Shown piece after piece: positions 16,431 through 24,434 of a stretch of DNA of 31,142 bases (position 1 is the stretch's first letter; every line of letters begins with the position of its first letter). Both the position numbers and the translations under genes were made by a program. The stretch comes from Methanosphaera sp. rholeuAM6 (GTDB lineage: Archaea; Methanobacteriota; Methanobacteria; Methanobacteriales; Methanobacteriaceae). The notes under the pieces were generated by a model. It made no database searches. It was not told where the DNA came from and worked only from the letters and a program-made list of their open reading frames with translations. The stretch is from positions 24,769-55,910 of the forward strand of contig MVAA01000091.1 in assembly GCA_003266105.1 (NCBI GenBank). Reading direction: 5' to 3'.

Positions 16431-17759
16431 TTAACGAATAGTTCCGCCAATACCTCTAAGATAATTTTCCACATAATTTTTATCATTTTTATAAAAGGTC
16501 GAATAATGGAAAGTCAAACTCATTTTGTCTTCATCGATTTGTTCTCCAACATAAACATCTTTTAATTCAACATTAATTACCGGTTTGATATTCTTGAACA
16601 TATTTAGCAAAATGTTTTTATTGCAGTGCTTTGGAAAAATAACCGATATGTCAAATTCACATAATTCAAGATTATTCTTCTTCCATTCGTATAATTCGGC
16701 ATCTGATAATTTATTTACATTGGAAATTTTCAAATCTATTTTCTTATTCTTGTTGGTTAATGTAACGATATCTGATGAAACAGAATCAACAACACCCACA
16801 TGAATTTTCTTGGAATATTGATGCTTGACACCAATTTCTTTACCGATAGATTCCTTAAGAACATAATAATCATTAGTTAAAATACTGATTGCTTTATCAG
16901 ATCTGCCCAATGCTTCTTCAAATTCATCTAAATGTTTAGCAGAGTCACTCATGTTTTTCACAAATAAATCTTCTTCACCATCTTCAATGAGTTTTGATAA
17001 ACGAATGCTTTCTTCAATTAAAGTTCTTCTGGAAATGGCCGTTTCAGCATTAGATTTTTGAATAGAATAGTACAAGTAAGGATTTTGTGAAACAATACGG
17101 CTAATCATATCTAACATTAAACTGTAAACAGGACTAGCAAATTCTCTTGACTTTTTAACACTTATGTCTAATTTTTTAATTGTTGAGGCAATACTGATAT
17201 AGGAAAAATGTGTAATTCCCTGTACAACGCTCATAATTTTATCATGTTCTTTAGGTGTAGAAATGACTACATGAGCATTTCTTTTTTCCAGAAAATTTTT
17301 AACGTTTTCGAATGATTTATTTGATCTGTCCTTTATTGGAGTTAAAATGATTACTTGACCTTCCATTGAAGGTAGTCTGGGACCAAACATTGGATGACAA
17401 GGCAATATTTCCGTATTGTCTGGTGCATACTTAATTAATGCTTCTGCAGGTCCGGTTTTAACAGATGCTATATCCATCAACAGTGAGTTTTCTGGAGCGT
17501 AAGGTGCGACATCTTTAATAGTTTCTTCCATTACTTCTATTGGAACACTGAAAATAATCAAATCAGCATTTTCTATGGCTTCTATGTTGTCGTTATTGTA
17601 TTTAACATTTATTTTTTCTGCTACCTTCTCTCCAGAATCTTTGTTACGACTTGTGATTGTGACATTGAAGTCTTCTTTAGAAAGCTCGGTAGCTATCCAG
17701 TTACCCAGTCCACGTGTACCTCCAATAATTGTCACGTTATTTATTTTTTTACAAGTCAT
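16431..17759 (-). CDS. tyrA: Prephenate dehydrogenase with C-terminal FDX-ACB-like domain
   Basis: This NAD(P)-dependent enzyme oxidatively decarboxylates prephenate to 4-hydroxyphenylpyruvate in tyrosine synthesis. The start at 17759 is chosen because SD GAGGT (17767-17771) lies 7 nt upstream; an ATG six codons earlier would overlap that SD. The Rossmann motif GGTRGLG is at 13-19, DIASVKTGP follows, then CHPMFGP with His122, and His184 in QGITHF. The dehydrogenase core ends near residue 300. A C-terminal region of about 120 residues follows. Its last 75 residues (DVYVGEQ at 401-407 and KMSLTF at 412-417) resemble the FDX-ACB domain at the end of phenylalanyl-tRNA synthetase beta chains. The length is 442 residues. 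The domain resemblance is my reading, not a search result. Confidence 0.88.
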   Translation of the reverse strand: MTCKKINNVTIIGGTRGLGNWIATELSKEDFNVTITSRNKDSGEKVAEKINVKYNNDNIEAIENADLIIFSVPIEVMEETIKDVAPYAPENSLLMDIASVKTGPAEALIKYAPDNTEILPCHPMFGPRLPSMEGQVIILTPIKDRSNKSFENVKNFLEKRNAHVVISTPKEHDKIMSVVQGITHFSYISIASTIKKLDISVKKSREFASPVYSLMLDMISRIVSQNPYLYYSIQKSNAETAISRRTLIEESIRLSKLIEDGEEDLFVKNMSDSAKHLDEFEEALGRSDKAISILTNDYYVLKESIGKEIGVKHQYSKKIHVGVVDSVSSDIVTLTNKNKKIDLKISNVNKLSDAELYEWKKNNLELCEFDISVIFPKHCNKNILLNMFKNIKPVINVELKDVYVGEQIDEDKMSLTFHYSTFYKNDKNYVENYLRGIGGTIR

Positions 17760-17801
17760 AATAATTACCTCACACATTATATTATTATAGTTTTTATTTT
17801 A

Positions 17802-18110
17802 TCATATTTCAATTTTAGGGGTTTTTTTAATACCATAATATTCGGATATAACTTCTAATAATTCTTTTGTTTTAGGATTTTCAAGTAAATCTTTATATGA
17901 TTCCAGATCCTCTTCTGTTTTAAGGAATAATCCTTTTTTCTTAGTTGGTCTACCATTTACTGTTGGTATAAGTTCAATAAATACCATCTGTCTGTTGTTT
18001 TGTTCCGGCGGTTTAACTACGAATAATCCTTCCACGTTTGTTGGGATTTTATCCCATTCTTGAGCTTGTTCTATTGTTCGTACTAAATTCTTTTTCTGTT
18101 CTTCGTTCAT
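17802..18110 (-). CDS. Unknown small protein (102 residues)
   Basis: I do not recognise this protein. It is soluble, without cysteines or a signal peptide. It has an N-terminal charged helix (NEEQKKNLVRTIEQAQEW), a central beta-rich part with FVVKPP and VFIELIPTV, a KKKGLFLKTEEDLESYKDLL segment, and a final helix ending in IKKTPKIEI. The composition, and AAGGTGA at 18124-18130 upstream of the ATG, support a real gene. It is 42 bp upstream of tyrA on the same strand and may be co-transcribed with it. Divergent pelA lies on the other side. Confidence 0.65.
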   Translation of the reverse strand: MNEEQKKNLVRTIEQAQEWDKIPTNVEGLFVVKPPEQNNRQMVFIELIPTVNGRPTKKKGLFLKTEEDLESYKDLLENPKTKELLEVISEYYGIKKTPKIEI

Positions 18111-18160
18111 AATTTTTTTTTCTTCACCTTTAAAATTTGTATTACTATTTATGCATTTAA

Positions 18161-18171
18161 TAGTATAAAAG
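18161..18171 (-). promoter_or_regulatory. Possible TATA box for the 102-residue gene and tyrA
   Basis: On the minus strand the sequence is CTTTTATACTA, which would start transcription near 18140, leaving a leader with the AAGGTGA SD. Confidence 0.35.
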
Positions 18172-18209
18172 TATTACTTTAATTATTGCAATTATTACAC
18201 TATTGATAT

Positions 18210-18219
18210 AAATATATAA
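18210..18219 (+). promoter_or_regulatory. TATA box of pelA (near-leaderless transcript)
   Basis: The sequence aaatatataa is centred about 27 bases before 18241, only three bases from the pelA ATG. No SD is present between them, so the transcript is probably leaderless or nearly so. Confidence 0.5.
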
Positions 18220-18243
18220 CAAATAAACATCAAAGAAAAAACT

Positions 18244-19299
18244 ATGCAAATAAAAAATCAAGATAAAAAACAGGGATTAATCGAAGTTATTCCGGAAAGT
18301 ATTGATGATTTATGGCATTTGTCACACATAGTGCAGGAAAATGATTACGTATCCACATTAACAACAAGAAGAATACAGGATAATGACAGCGGAAAAACAA
18401 GAGCAGACAGAGGAGTTAAAAAAACATTTTTCCTGGGAATAAGAGTAGAAAAAATAAGTTTTCATAAATATACTGGAATGCTCCGTTTTACAGGGATAAT
18501 AGAATCCGGTCCTGAAGATCTAATTCCATTAGGTTCACATCATACAATAAATGTTCAAATAAACAACAGTATAAGAATACATAAACAATGGAACAAATGG
18601 TCACTCGACAGATTACAACAAGCTGTGGAATCATCAAAAAGGGCAACCGAAATCATCGTAGCAATAGAAGATAATGTAACTGATCTGGGAATAATAAAAC
18701 AATATGGAATAGAATACATAGGACCAATAATTGGAGACATATCCGGAAAACGTAATATTGCAAAAGACAGACAACAAAAAATAAATCAATATTATGAAGA
18801 TATAACAAAAACAATAAATCAGCATGAAAAGATCAATAAACTAATTATAATAGGACCAGGATTTACAAAAAACGGATATTACAATTATCTGGAAGAACAT
18901 TACCCTGATTTAGCAAAAAAATCCATATTGGAAAGCACAGGTTCTGGAGGACATGCAGGTATACAGGAAGTTCTTAAAAATGGCTTAATTGAAACATTGT
19001 CAAAAGATGCAAAAATAGCTTCAGAGATTTCTTCAGTAAATAAATTGCTGGAACAGATAGGCAAATCATCCAATCTTGTTACTTATGGAAAAAAACAGGT
19101 AAGTATTGCAACAAACATGGGAGCAACAGAAAAGCTACTGGTTCTAGATAAAAGTGTACGTGAAAAGGAAACTCAGGAAATAATGAACACGACAGAAAAC
19201 ATGGGTGGAACGGTAGAAATCATTAGTAGCGAACATGATGCAGGAAAACAACTGGAATCATTAGGTTCAATAGCATCATTTTTAAGGTATCCGATATAG
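18244..19299 (+). CDS. pelA: Pelota (Dom34) mRNA surveillance and ribosome rescue factor
   Basis: Pelota is an aRF1-like protein that enters the A site of stalled ribosomes with aEF1A and triggers subunit release with ABCE1. The N-terminal Sm-like domain includes the DDLWHLSHIVQENDYV and TTRRIQ segments and GVKKTFFLGIRVEKI. The central domain around IIGPGFTKNGYYNYL and ESTGSGGHAGIQEVL has no GGQ motif, as expected for pelota. The C-terminal eL30-like domain ends with LGSIASFLRYPI. The length of 351 residues is usual. No SD is visible before the ATG, and a TATA box sits about 30 bases upstream. The gene is divergent from the 102-residue gene. Confidence 0.94.
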   Translation: MQIKNQDKKQGLIEVIPESIDDLWHLSHIVQENDYVSTLTTRRIQDNDSGKTRADRGVKKTFFLGIRVEKISFHKYTGMLRFTGIIESGPEDLIPLGSHHTINVQINNSIRIHKQWNKWSLDRLQQAVESSKRATEIIVAIEDNVTDLGIIKQYGIEYIGPIIGDISGKRNIAKDRQQKINQYYEDITKTINQHEKINKLIIIGPGFTKNGYYNYLEEHYPDLAKKSILESTGSGGHAGIQEVLKNGLIETLSKDAKIASEISSVNKLLEQIGKSSNLVTYGKKQVSIATNMGATEKLLVLDKSVREKETQEIMNTTENMGGTVEIISSEHDAGKQLESLGSIASFLRYPI

Positions 19300-19321
19300 G
19301 AATAATTTTATACTTAATAGA

Positions 19322-19336
19322 CAATAAATATATAAT
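19322..19336 (+). promoter_or_regulatory. Possible promoter of the MraY-like gene
   Basis: The stretch caataaatatataat contains a TATA-like core and would start transcription near 19356, about 50 bases before the gene. It is weakly supported because the spacer is AT-rich throughout. Confidence 0.3.
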
Positions 19337-19406
19337 AGATAAATTATTTATTAAGAAATATAAGATTTTCTTGATGAAAGTTTAAAACAATAGATTAGGT
19401 GAATAC

Positions 19407-20342
19407 ATGGAAATATATCTAATGTGGATAGCTGCATTTATTCTCACCTTGATTTTAACAATAATATTCACAGTATTATTTACAAAAATTAAAGGAAATC
19501 TATTCGAAGACATACGTGGAGGAATACCTAGAGGAGTAGGTATAGCACCATTTTTAGTAATGCTGCTGTTTTTCCCTCGGCCATACAATTATTTAATAGC
19601 AGTAATAGGTATTGCTGCTTTCATTGATGATGTAATAGGTCGTCGAAACCTAAATTCCTACATTGAAATAGGTCAATTCTTCAGAGGAATAGGATTACTT
19701 GTTGTTATGATAGTAGGATACAACATAATGGGTCCTGTTGCAATATTGGTTGCTTTAATGGTACAAATTATGAATATTGCAGATATGCAACCGGGAACTG
19801 CTTGTATCTCTGTGATAATAATGTCTGTAGTATCCTTTGCGATTTTAGCAATATTACATTCTCCAGCATATTACATTCCAGTATTATTAATTGCAATAAC
19901 TCTTGGTTATATGTCACAGGATTATTCCGGATATATTATGATGGGAGAAATTGGGAATCATTCCTTTGGAGTAGCTCTTGGAATATGTCTTGCATTAGTA
20001 TCAGCAGCATTTACTAAAGTAATAGCTCCAAATGCATTTTATCCAGTTGAATTTATAGTAATGTTAATTTTATTCTTAATAACAGCAATTATTATTGCAT
20101 ATTTAAGAAGAGAAACCTTAAATTATTATATTAGTGCATATTTACACATAGAAAATCCAACATTTGGTGATTTTGTAATGGATGTTTTAACTGGTGGTGG
20201 ACTAGGAGATTTAGCTAGAAAATTATTCTTAGGAGATGCACAGATTAATGTGAAAAATTCCTTTTTGAAATCATTAGGTGCAAGAAGATTATTATATAAT
20301 CCAATAAGGATTAAAAGAACTAAACCCAATAAAAATCATTAG
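19407..20342 (+). CDS. MraY/WecA-family membrane phospho-glycosyltransferase homologue, candidate pseudomurein transferase
   Basis: This is a polytopic membrane protein with about eight to ten hydrophobic segments. It keeps the order of landmarks of the MraY/WecA family: an early basic-Gly stretch RGGIPRGVGIAP (like the GTPTMGG loop), AFIDDVIGRR with Asp74-Asp75, NIADMQPG with Asn123 and Asp126, and MMGEIGNHSFG at 179-188 where the bacterial motif is MGDxGS. The catalytic-position Asp of that last motif is Glu181 here. Members move a phosphosugar onto a polyprenyl phosphate. A Methanobacteriales enzyme of this kind is expected in pseudomurein precursor synthesis. The next genes include a MurG-like transferase. 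The family call is moderate; substrate and wall role are inference. SD AGGTGA lies 5 nt before the ATG. Confidence 0.7.
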   Translation: MEIYLMWIAAFILTLILTIIFTVLFTKIKGNLFEDIRGGIPRGVGIAPFLVMLLFFPRPYNYLIAVIGIAAFIDDVIGRRNLNSYIEIGQFFRGIGLLVVMIVGYNIMGPVAILVALMVQIMNIADMQPGTACISVIIMSVVSFAILAILHSPAYYIPVLLIAITLGYMSQDYSGYIMMGEIGNHSFGVALGICLALVSAAFTKVIAPNAFYPVEFIVMLILFLITAIIIAYLRRETLNYYISAYLHIENPTFGDFVMDVLTGGGLGDLARKLFLGDAQINVKNSFLKSLGARRLLYNPIRIKRTKPNKNH

Positions 20343-20377
20343 ATAAGACTGATTTATTTAGTAAAAACCAGTCTTAT
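20343..20377 (+). terminator. Hairpin terminator after the MraY-like gene
   Basis: A 9-bp perfect stem ataagactg / cagtcttat (20343-20351 and 20369-20377) with a 17-nt loop begins right after the stop codon. T-rich sequence follows at about 20378-20405. Confidence 0.55.
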
Positions 20378-20423
20378 TTAAAACTATTTTTACTATTTTT
20401 TATTTAACCTAAAAATCAAAACA

Positions 20424-20433
20424 TTTATATATA
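20424..20433 (+). promoter_or_regulatory. TATA box of the ferredoxin gene
   Basis: The sequence tttatatata lies just upstream of a predicted start near 20455. This leaves a leader of about 30 nt carrying GGGAGA before ATG 20486. Confidence 0.5.
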
Positions 20434-20485
20434 TTACCTATTATATGTAACTGTGTTAATACATAGTTTAGGGAGATATGTAAAA

Positions 20486-20719
20486 ATGTATGAAGTAGTT
20501 TTAGAAAGAGAAGATTGCACTATGTGTGGAAATTGTGTTGAATTAGATGAAACATTGTTTACTTTTGATGATGATGACAGAGCAACAATAGTTGGTTCAA
20601 ACAGAGAAAATGATGTGGATGAATTAGAAACTGATGATATTGAAATCTACAAAGAAGCATCCGACAATTGTACTGGCGAATGTATTGAAGTATATGATGA
20701 TGAAGGAAACCCAGCATAA
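20486..20719 (+). CDS. Acidic single-cluster [4Fe-4S] ferredoxin
   Basis: This is a 77-residue soluble electron carrier. The N-terminal CTMCGNC gives a CX2CX2C set, and the C-terminal half has CTGEC, supplying the fourth ligand plus one extra Cys. No second full CX2CX2CX3C set is present, so one [4Fe-4S] cluster is expected. The middle is very rich in Asp and Glu (TFDDDD, DVDELETDDIE). The start is ATG 20486 rather than an upstream in-frame codon at 20453, because GGGAGA at 20471-20476 lies 9 nt before it. The gene has its own TATA box and is flanked by terminator-like sequences, so it is probably a separate transcript. The redox partner is unknown. Confidence 0.87.
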   Translation: MYEVVLEREDCTMCGNCVELDETLFTFDDDDRATIVGSNRENDVDELETDDIEIYKEASDNCTGECIEVYDDEGNPA

Positions 20720-20739
20720 CTGTTTTTTTATTTTCTTAT

Positions 20740-20770
20740 GAGGAATACCTCGTTCTTTTCAATTTTTTTT
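20740..20770 (+). terminator. Weak hairpin plus T-run after the ferredoxin gene
   Basis: A short stem gagg-aata-cctc (20740-20751) is followed by T-rich sequence to 20770. It is only four base pairs, so the T-tract may matter more than the stem. Confidence 0.35.
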
Positions 20771-20880
20771 GGACTATTTTTTTTTAATCTATTTTTTTCA
20801 ATAATTTTTATTAATCAGTGATAATAAAGATTAAATTAATGAATTATTTAATATCGAATAAATTTTAAGGTTGTAACTTA

Positions 20881-21933
20881 ATGAAATTACTAATTTTTGT
20901 TACTGGCAGAGGTACTGGAGGAGATGCAGTAACTGCTTATAATATTTCTCAATCGTTAGAGAATAAAAATGTAGAAACTAAAATAGTACTGGATCCGTCT
21001 GCACCAGGATATTATTTAAAAAAACGTAACATTGAATGGTTGAAAACACCTATCCCAGCAGCAGGTGGACACGCTTCATCAAAATTATCTTTGTTAAAAG
21101 CAGGATTTAAATCATTAAAAGCCGTAATTTTAGGATCTAGATTAATTAAAAAAGAACATGCTGATGGTGTAGTAGGTGTCATCGGTGGTGGAACAGTAAT
21201 TGGATGCTTATCAGCAAAACTAGCAAGAGTATCTGCTGTAGGCGTAGTTGCAACACCAACTGATTCTAAAATATCAATGAAACTTAATCCGACGTTACTG
21301 TTACCGGAATCACCATATTTTACAAAAAAAATAGAAGAAAATAAATATCCAATAGTGCAACAGTATTCACCAATAAAAAACGATATAATCTGTGGAAATA
21401 AGGAGAACATTTTATCAAAGCTTCCGGAAAAATATGATCCTAATAAGAAATCAGTACTTTTCGCATCCGGTTCAACATTATTTGATGATATGGCTAAAGC
21501 AGCAAGAAAATATGCTGAAAGTAACAATCACGTAAATATATTTGTAATTGGAGCACCATTAAAAGATGAACTTGAGGAAATAATCGACCATCCAAACATA
21601 ATTAACTTAGGCTATATAAATTATATGTCCGATTTGTATGACCTTATTGATTTAGCAGTCATAACTGATGATGGTTTAACATTGCATGAAACTATCGCTT
21701 GTGAAATACCGGTAGTTGTTGTGTTGGGAGTAAAATATGGTCGTTATCATGGTTTATCAAAAGTATTCGACGGTGCGGTAATAGAAAGCAATGTGGATAA
21801 TATATCAGAAAAAGTAAATTATGCTTTGGAAAATCATGATGAAATGAAAAAGGCCACAAAAAAATATTCAAAGGGAATTATTGATGGACTGGATAATTTA
21901 ACAGATTTTATTATTAATTGTATGTCCAAATAA
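20881..21933 (+). CDS. MurG-like glycosyltransferase (GT28 type), candidate pseudomurein enzyme
   Basis: This is a GT-B fold glycosyltransferase with the organisation of MurG, which adds a GlcNAc-type sugar to a lipid-linked precursor at the inner face of the membrane. The N-terminal loop FVTGRGTGGDAVTAY (GRGTGGD at 9-15) corresponds to the GGTGGH loop of MurG. In the C-terminal half ITDDGLTLHETIACEIPVVVV followed by GRYHGLSKVF matches the nucleotide-sugar binding part. There are no membrane-spanning segments. The length of 350 residues fits MurG. Sequence similarity is at superfamily level only. The nearby MraY-like gene supports a wall role, but another UDP-sugar transferase role is possible. 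SD evidence is weak (AAGG, 10 nt upstream). Confidence 0.7.
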   Translation: MKLLIFVTGRGTGGDAVTAYNISQSLENKNVETKIVLDPSAPGYYLKKRNIEWLKTPIPAAGGHASSKLSLLKAGFKSLKAVILGSRLIKKEHADGVVGVIGGGTVIGCLSAKLARVSAVGVVATPTDSKISMKLNPTLLLPESPYFTKKIEENKYPIVQQYSPIKNDIICGNKENILSKLPEKYDPNKKSVLFASGSTLFDDMAKAARKYAESNNHVNIFVIGAPLKDELEEIIDHPNIINLGYINYMSDLYDLIDLAVITDDGLTLHETIACEIPVVVVLGVKYGRYHGLSKVFDGAVIESNVDNISEKVNYALENHDEMKKATKKYSKGIIDGLDNLTDFIINCMSK

Positions 21934-21961
21934 TATTTCTATGCCCTTCTTTTTTTATAAT

Positions 21962-23269
21962 TCATAAATATCTTTTATAATATTCGGTTAATTTAAATAT
22001 TCCGTCTGTTGATGGATGTATTTCCAAGAAATTATCGAAATCATTCGCTTTTTTACCATCTTTAATTGCTTTAACCATGTATGGTAATGCAATATTTGAT
22101 GATGGCGTTATTGCTAGTATATTGTTTATTTCATTAGTTTCAAGATTAATTGTTTCTTTCGTATATCCATTTCTACTTTTTAATGTGTACCAGAATGAAC
22201 TTGGGCCTGAAGCTCCAGGTAATTTGATTGTTTTTCCGATATCTGATACTTCACTGCCCAATAAGTAACTAACATCATATGGTAAAGTAATGGTCATTGG
22301 TATTAAAGAATAATCCGGTTTCACATGGTTTCCCATAATATTTTTAATTGCAGCCATTCCTTCCATTCTGGATACTGGTGTTGAAAGGAAACCACCTATT
22401 ACATCACCGGCAGCGTAAATGTCTTCATTTGATGTTTGCATAAATTCATTTACTATGATGTTTCCTTTCTCGTCAAGTTCAACAATGTCTTTTACTATTT
22501 CAGAATTTGCTTTTACTCCTGTAGCCAATAATACCGTACCCCTAATTTCACCATTATTTGTAATAACTGATGTATCTGTAATGTCCGTAATTTCTACATT
22601 TTCATGTACCATTGTATTTTTAAGTAATTTAGATACAATATATTCCTCAGATTCACTATCATTTATCATTTTAAGGAAGCGTGTTCTGCATAAAATGTCT
22701 ACTTCACTACCCATACTTGAGAATATACCCGCATACTCAGCGGCAGTAGAACCCCCACCAATAATAACTAATTTTTCAGGAACCTCTTTAATCTTTAAAA
22801 TATCTTTATAAGTTAAAGCATTCTCAGCACCACTTATATTAGGAATATTAGGGGAAGAACCGGTACAAATCAGTAACTTGTCGTAATGATATTCGTCATC
22901 GTTGACTATAACAACTTTTTCTTTATCATCAACACTAGCTCTACCCTGAACGAATTCCACACCAGTAGAAATAGTTTCCAATGTAATAATCTTTCTTATT
23001 TTCTTTTGAGTTTCTTTAATAGTTCCCGTTATTTTAGTAAAGTTTATCTTCGGGACATGTTCATCAATAATACCGATGTCCATAAAATTTTCAGCATCCA
23101 ATAAGTGTCTTGAAACATCACTAAATGCACAGACTACCATACATGCCTGATTAAGACATTTTCCACCAATATGTTTTTCTTCAATCAAAGTTACATTGTT
23201 ACCCTTCTCGGCAGCATACATTGCAGCAAAACGTCCTGCAGGTCCTGCACCTATAATTACAATATCCAT
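21962..23269 (-). CDS. FAD-dependent pyridine nucleotide-disulfide oxidoreductase, substrate unknown
   Basis: This is a homologue of dihydrolipoamide dehydrogenase and mercuric reductase. FAD binding is shown by IGAGPAG (7-12 core) at the N-terminus and IYAAGDVIGG later. NAD(P)H binding is shown by VIIGGGSTAAEYAG. The redox disulfide is GGKCLNQAC with Cys38 and Cys43, and an extra Cys47 follows. At the dimer-interface end, family members use HPTxxE to activate the thiol. Here it reads HPSTDG, so the His is present but the partner Glu is not. No lipoyl-enzyme genes are nearby, so a dedicated dihydrolipoamide role is not supported. SD GTGAT lies 3 nt before the ATG. The gene is 114 bp downstream of the trp operon on the same strand, with its own spacer. 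Confidence 0.82.
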   Translation of the reverse strand: MDIVIIGAGPAGRFAAMYAAEKGNNVTLIEEKHIGGKCLNQACMVVCAFSDVSRHLLDAENFMDIGIIDEHVPKINFTKITGTIKETQKKIRKIITLETISTGVEFVQGRASVDDKEKVVIVNDDEYHYDKLLICTGSSPNIPNISGAENALTYKDILKIKEVPEKLVIIGGGSTAAEYAGIFSSMGSEVDILCRTRFLKMINDSESEEYIVSKLLKNTMVHENVEITDITDTSVITNNGEIRGTVLLATGVKANSEIVKDIVELDEKGNIIVNEFMQTSNEDIYAAGDVIGGFLSTPVSRMEGMAAIKNIMGNHVKPDYSLIPMTITLPYDVSYLLGSEVSDIGKTIKLPGASGPSSFWYTLKSRNGYTKETINLETNEINNILAITPSSNIALPYMVKAIKDGKKANDFDNFLEIHPSTDGIFKLTEYYKRYL

Positions 23270-23383
23270 TATATCACATCAATTTAATGTTAAATATATC
23301 TTTATTAGAAATAGTTAAAACATTTTTTTGACAATACTGTAAAAGATGGAAAAAAATAGTTTGGAGGTTAATGAAAGAAGGAA

Positions 23384-24433
23384 CTACTCATTACTATATC
23401 TGATAATATTTGCTAGTTGTTTTTTGGCAGAACCATCTTCAATAGCTTTTCTTGAGACTTCAACACCTTCTTTCAATGAACTGACCTTTTCAGTTACATA
23501 TAAAATGCTGGCAGAATTCATTAATGATAAATCCATTCTAGCCCTATCTTCTTTTGTAGTTGTAACATTATCTAAAATATTATTGATAATTTTCAGATGT
23601 TCTTCAGCACTATCAGGAGCGGAAATATCTTCAGGATTGGAATAACATAAACCAAAGTCTTCTGGAGTTATGAACTTTGTAGTGATTTTATCGTCTTCTA
23701 TGAAAGCAACCTTAGTTTTTCCAACATTAGATATTTCGTCCATAGCAGGATTTCCATCAGCATCAAAACCATGAACAATCATGCCTTTCTTAACACCAAG
23801 ATTCTTTGAAACTTCCGCAACAGTTTCAACCAGGTCCGGATCATAAACTCCAGTCATTCTAGCAGTTACATTGCTTGGACAGGTGATAGGACCAATCAGG
23901 TTAAAAATTGTACGGGTCTTTAATTCTTTTCTAATCATCATAACATTCTTGGTTGCAACATGATACTTAGGAGCAAAGATAAAAGCAAAATTACATTTCT
24001 CAATTGAATTAATAACTTGTTTCGGAGTCAGTTCAATATTCACTCCTAACGCTTCCAAAGCATCGGCACCACCAAATTTACTGCTAACGCTACGATTTCC
24101 ATGCTTGGATATTTTAGCACCACAGGCACTAGCAATAATGGAGGCAGTAGTGCTCACATTAAACGTTTTAAGTCTATCCCCACCAGTACCACAACTTTCT
24201 GCTAAATATTCACCCGGATCATAATCAATAGGAATGGCAAAATTCCTCATAATTTCAGTTAAACCAGTAATTTCCTCAATTGTTTCACCTTTCATTCTTA
24301 AAGCAATTAGAAAAGCAGAAATTAAAGTGTCAGGATATTCTCCACTAATCAAATCGTTCATACATTCATAAGCTTCTTCTCTAGTCAAATCCCGCTTATT
24401 TTCTATGATGTCATCCAATACTTCTCTAATCAT
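23384..24433 (-). CDS. trpD: Anthranilate phosphoribosyltransferase
   Basis: This enzyme joins anthranilate to PRPP, the second step of tryptophan synthesis. The start is placed at ATG 24433 (MIREVLDDIIE), which matches the usual TrpD N-terminus and follows GTGAAT by 3 nt, the SD-like pattern used elsewhere here. A GTG at 24442 in the same frame is the alternative. PRPP binding is shown by CGTGGD (GTGGD 82-86), NVSTT (92-96) and KHGNR (110-114), followed by FGGADALEALG. The length of 349 residues is normal. It is the last gene of the operon, one base after trpA. It is a stand-alone TrpD, not fused to TrpG. Confidence 0.96.
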   Translation of the reverse strand: MIREVLDDIIENKRDLTREEAYECMNDLISGEYPDTLISAFLIALRMKGETIEEITGLTEIMRNFAIPIDYDPGEYLAESCGTGGDRLKTFNVSTTASIIASACGAKISKHGNRSVSSKFGGADALEALGVNIELTPKQVINSIEKCNFAFIFAPKYHVATKNVMMIRKELKTRTIFNLIGPITCPSNVTARMTGVYDPDLVETVAEVSKNLGVKKGMIVHGFDADGNPAMDEISNVGKTKVAFIEDDKITTKFITPEDFGLCYSNPEDISAPDSAEEHLKIINNILDNVTTTKEDRARMDLSLMNSASILYVTEKVSSLKEGVEVSRKAIEDGSAKKQLANIIRYSNE

Positions 24434-24434
24434 T

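Noticed and set aside
17759..17777. Longer tyrA N-terminus starting at 17777
   Set aside because: The SD GAGGT falls between this ATG and the one at 17759, which is the better start.
23346..23645. 99-codon plus-strand frame opposite the trpD end, with GGAGGT nearby
   Set aside because: The GGAGGT precedes a different, ten-codon frame, and most of the frame is antisense to conserved TrpD residues.
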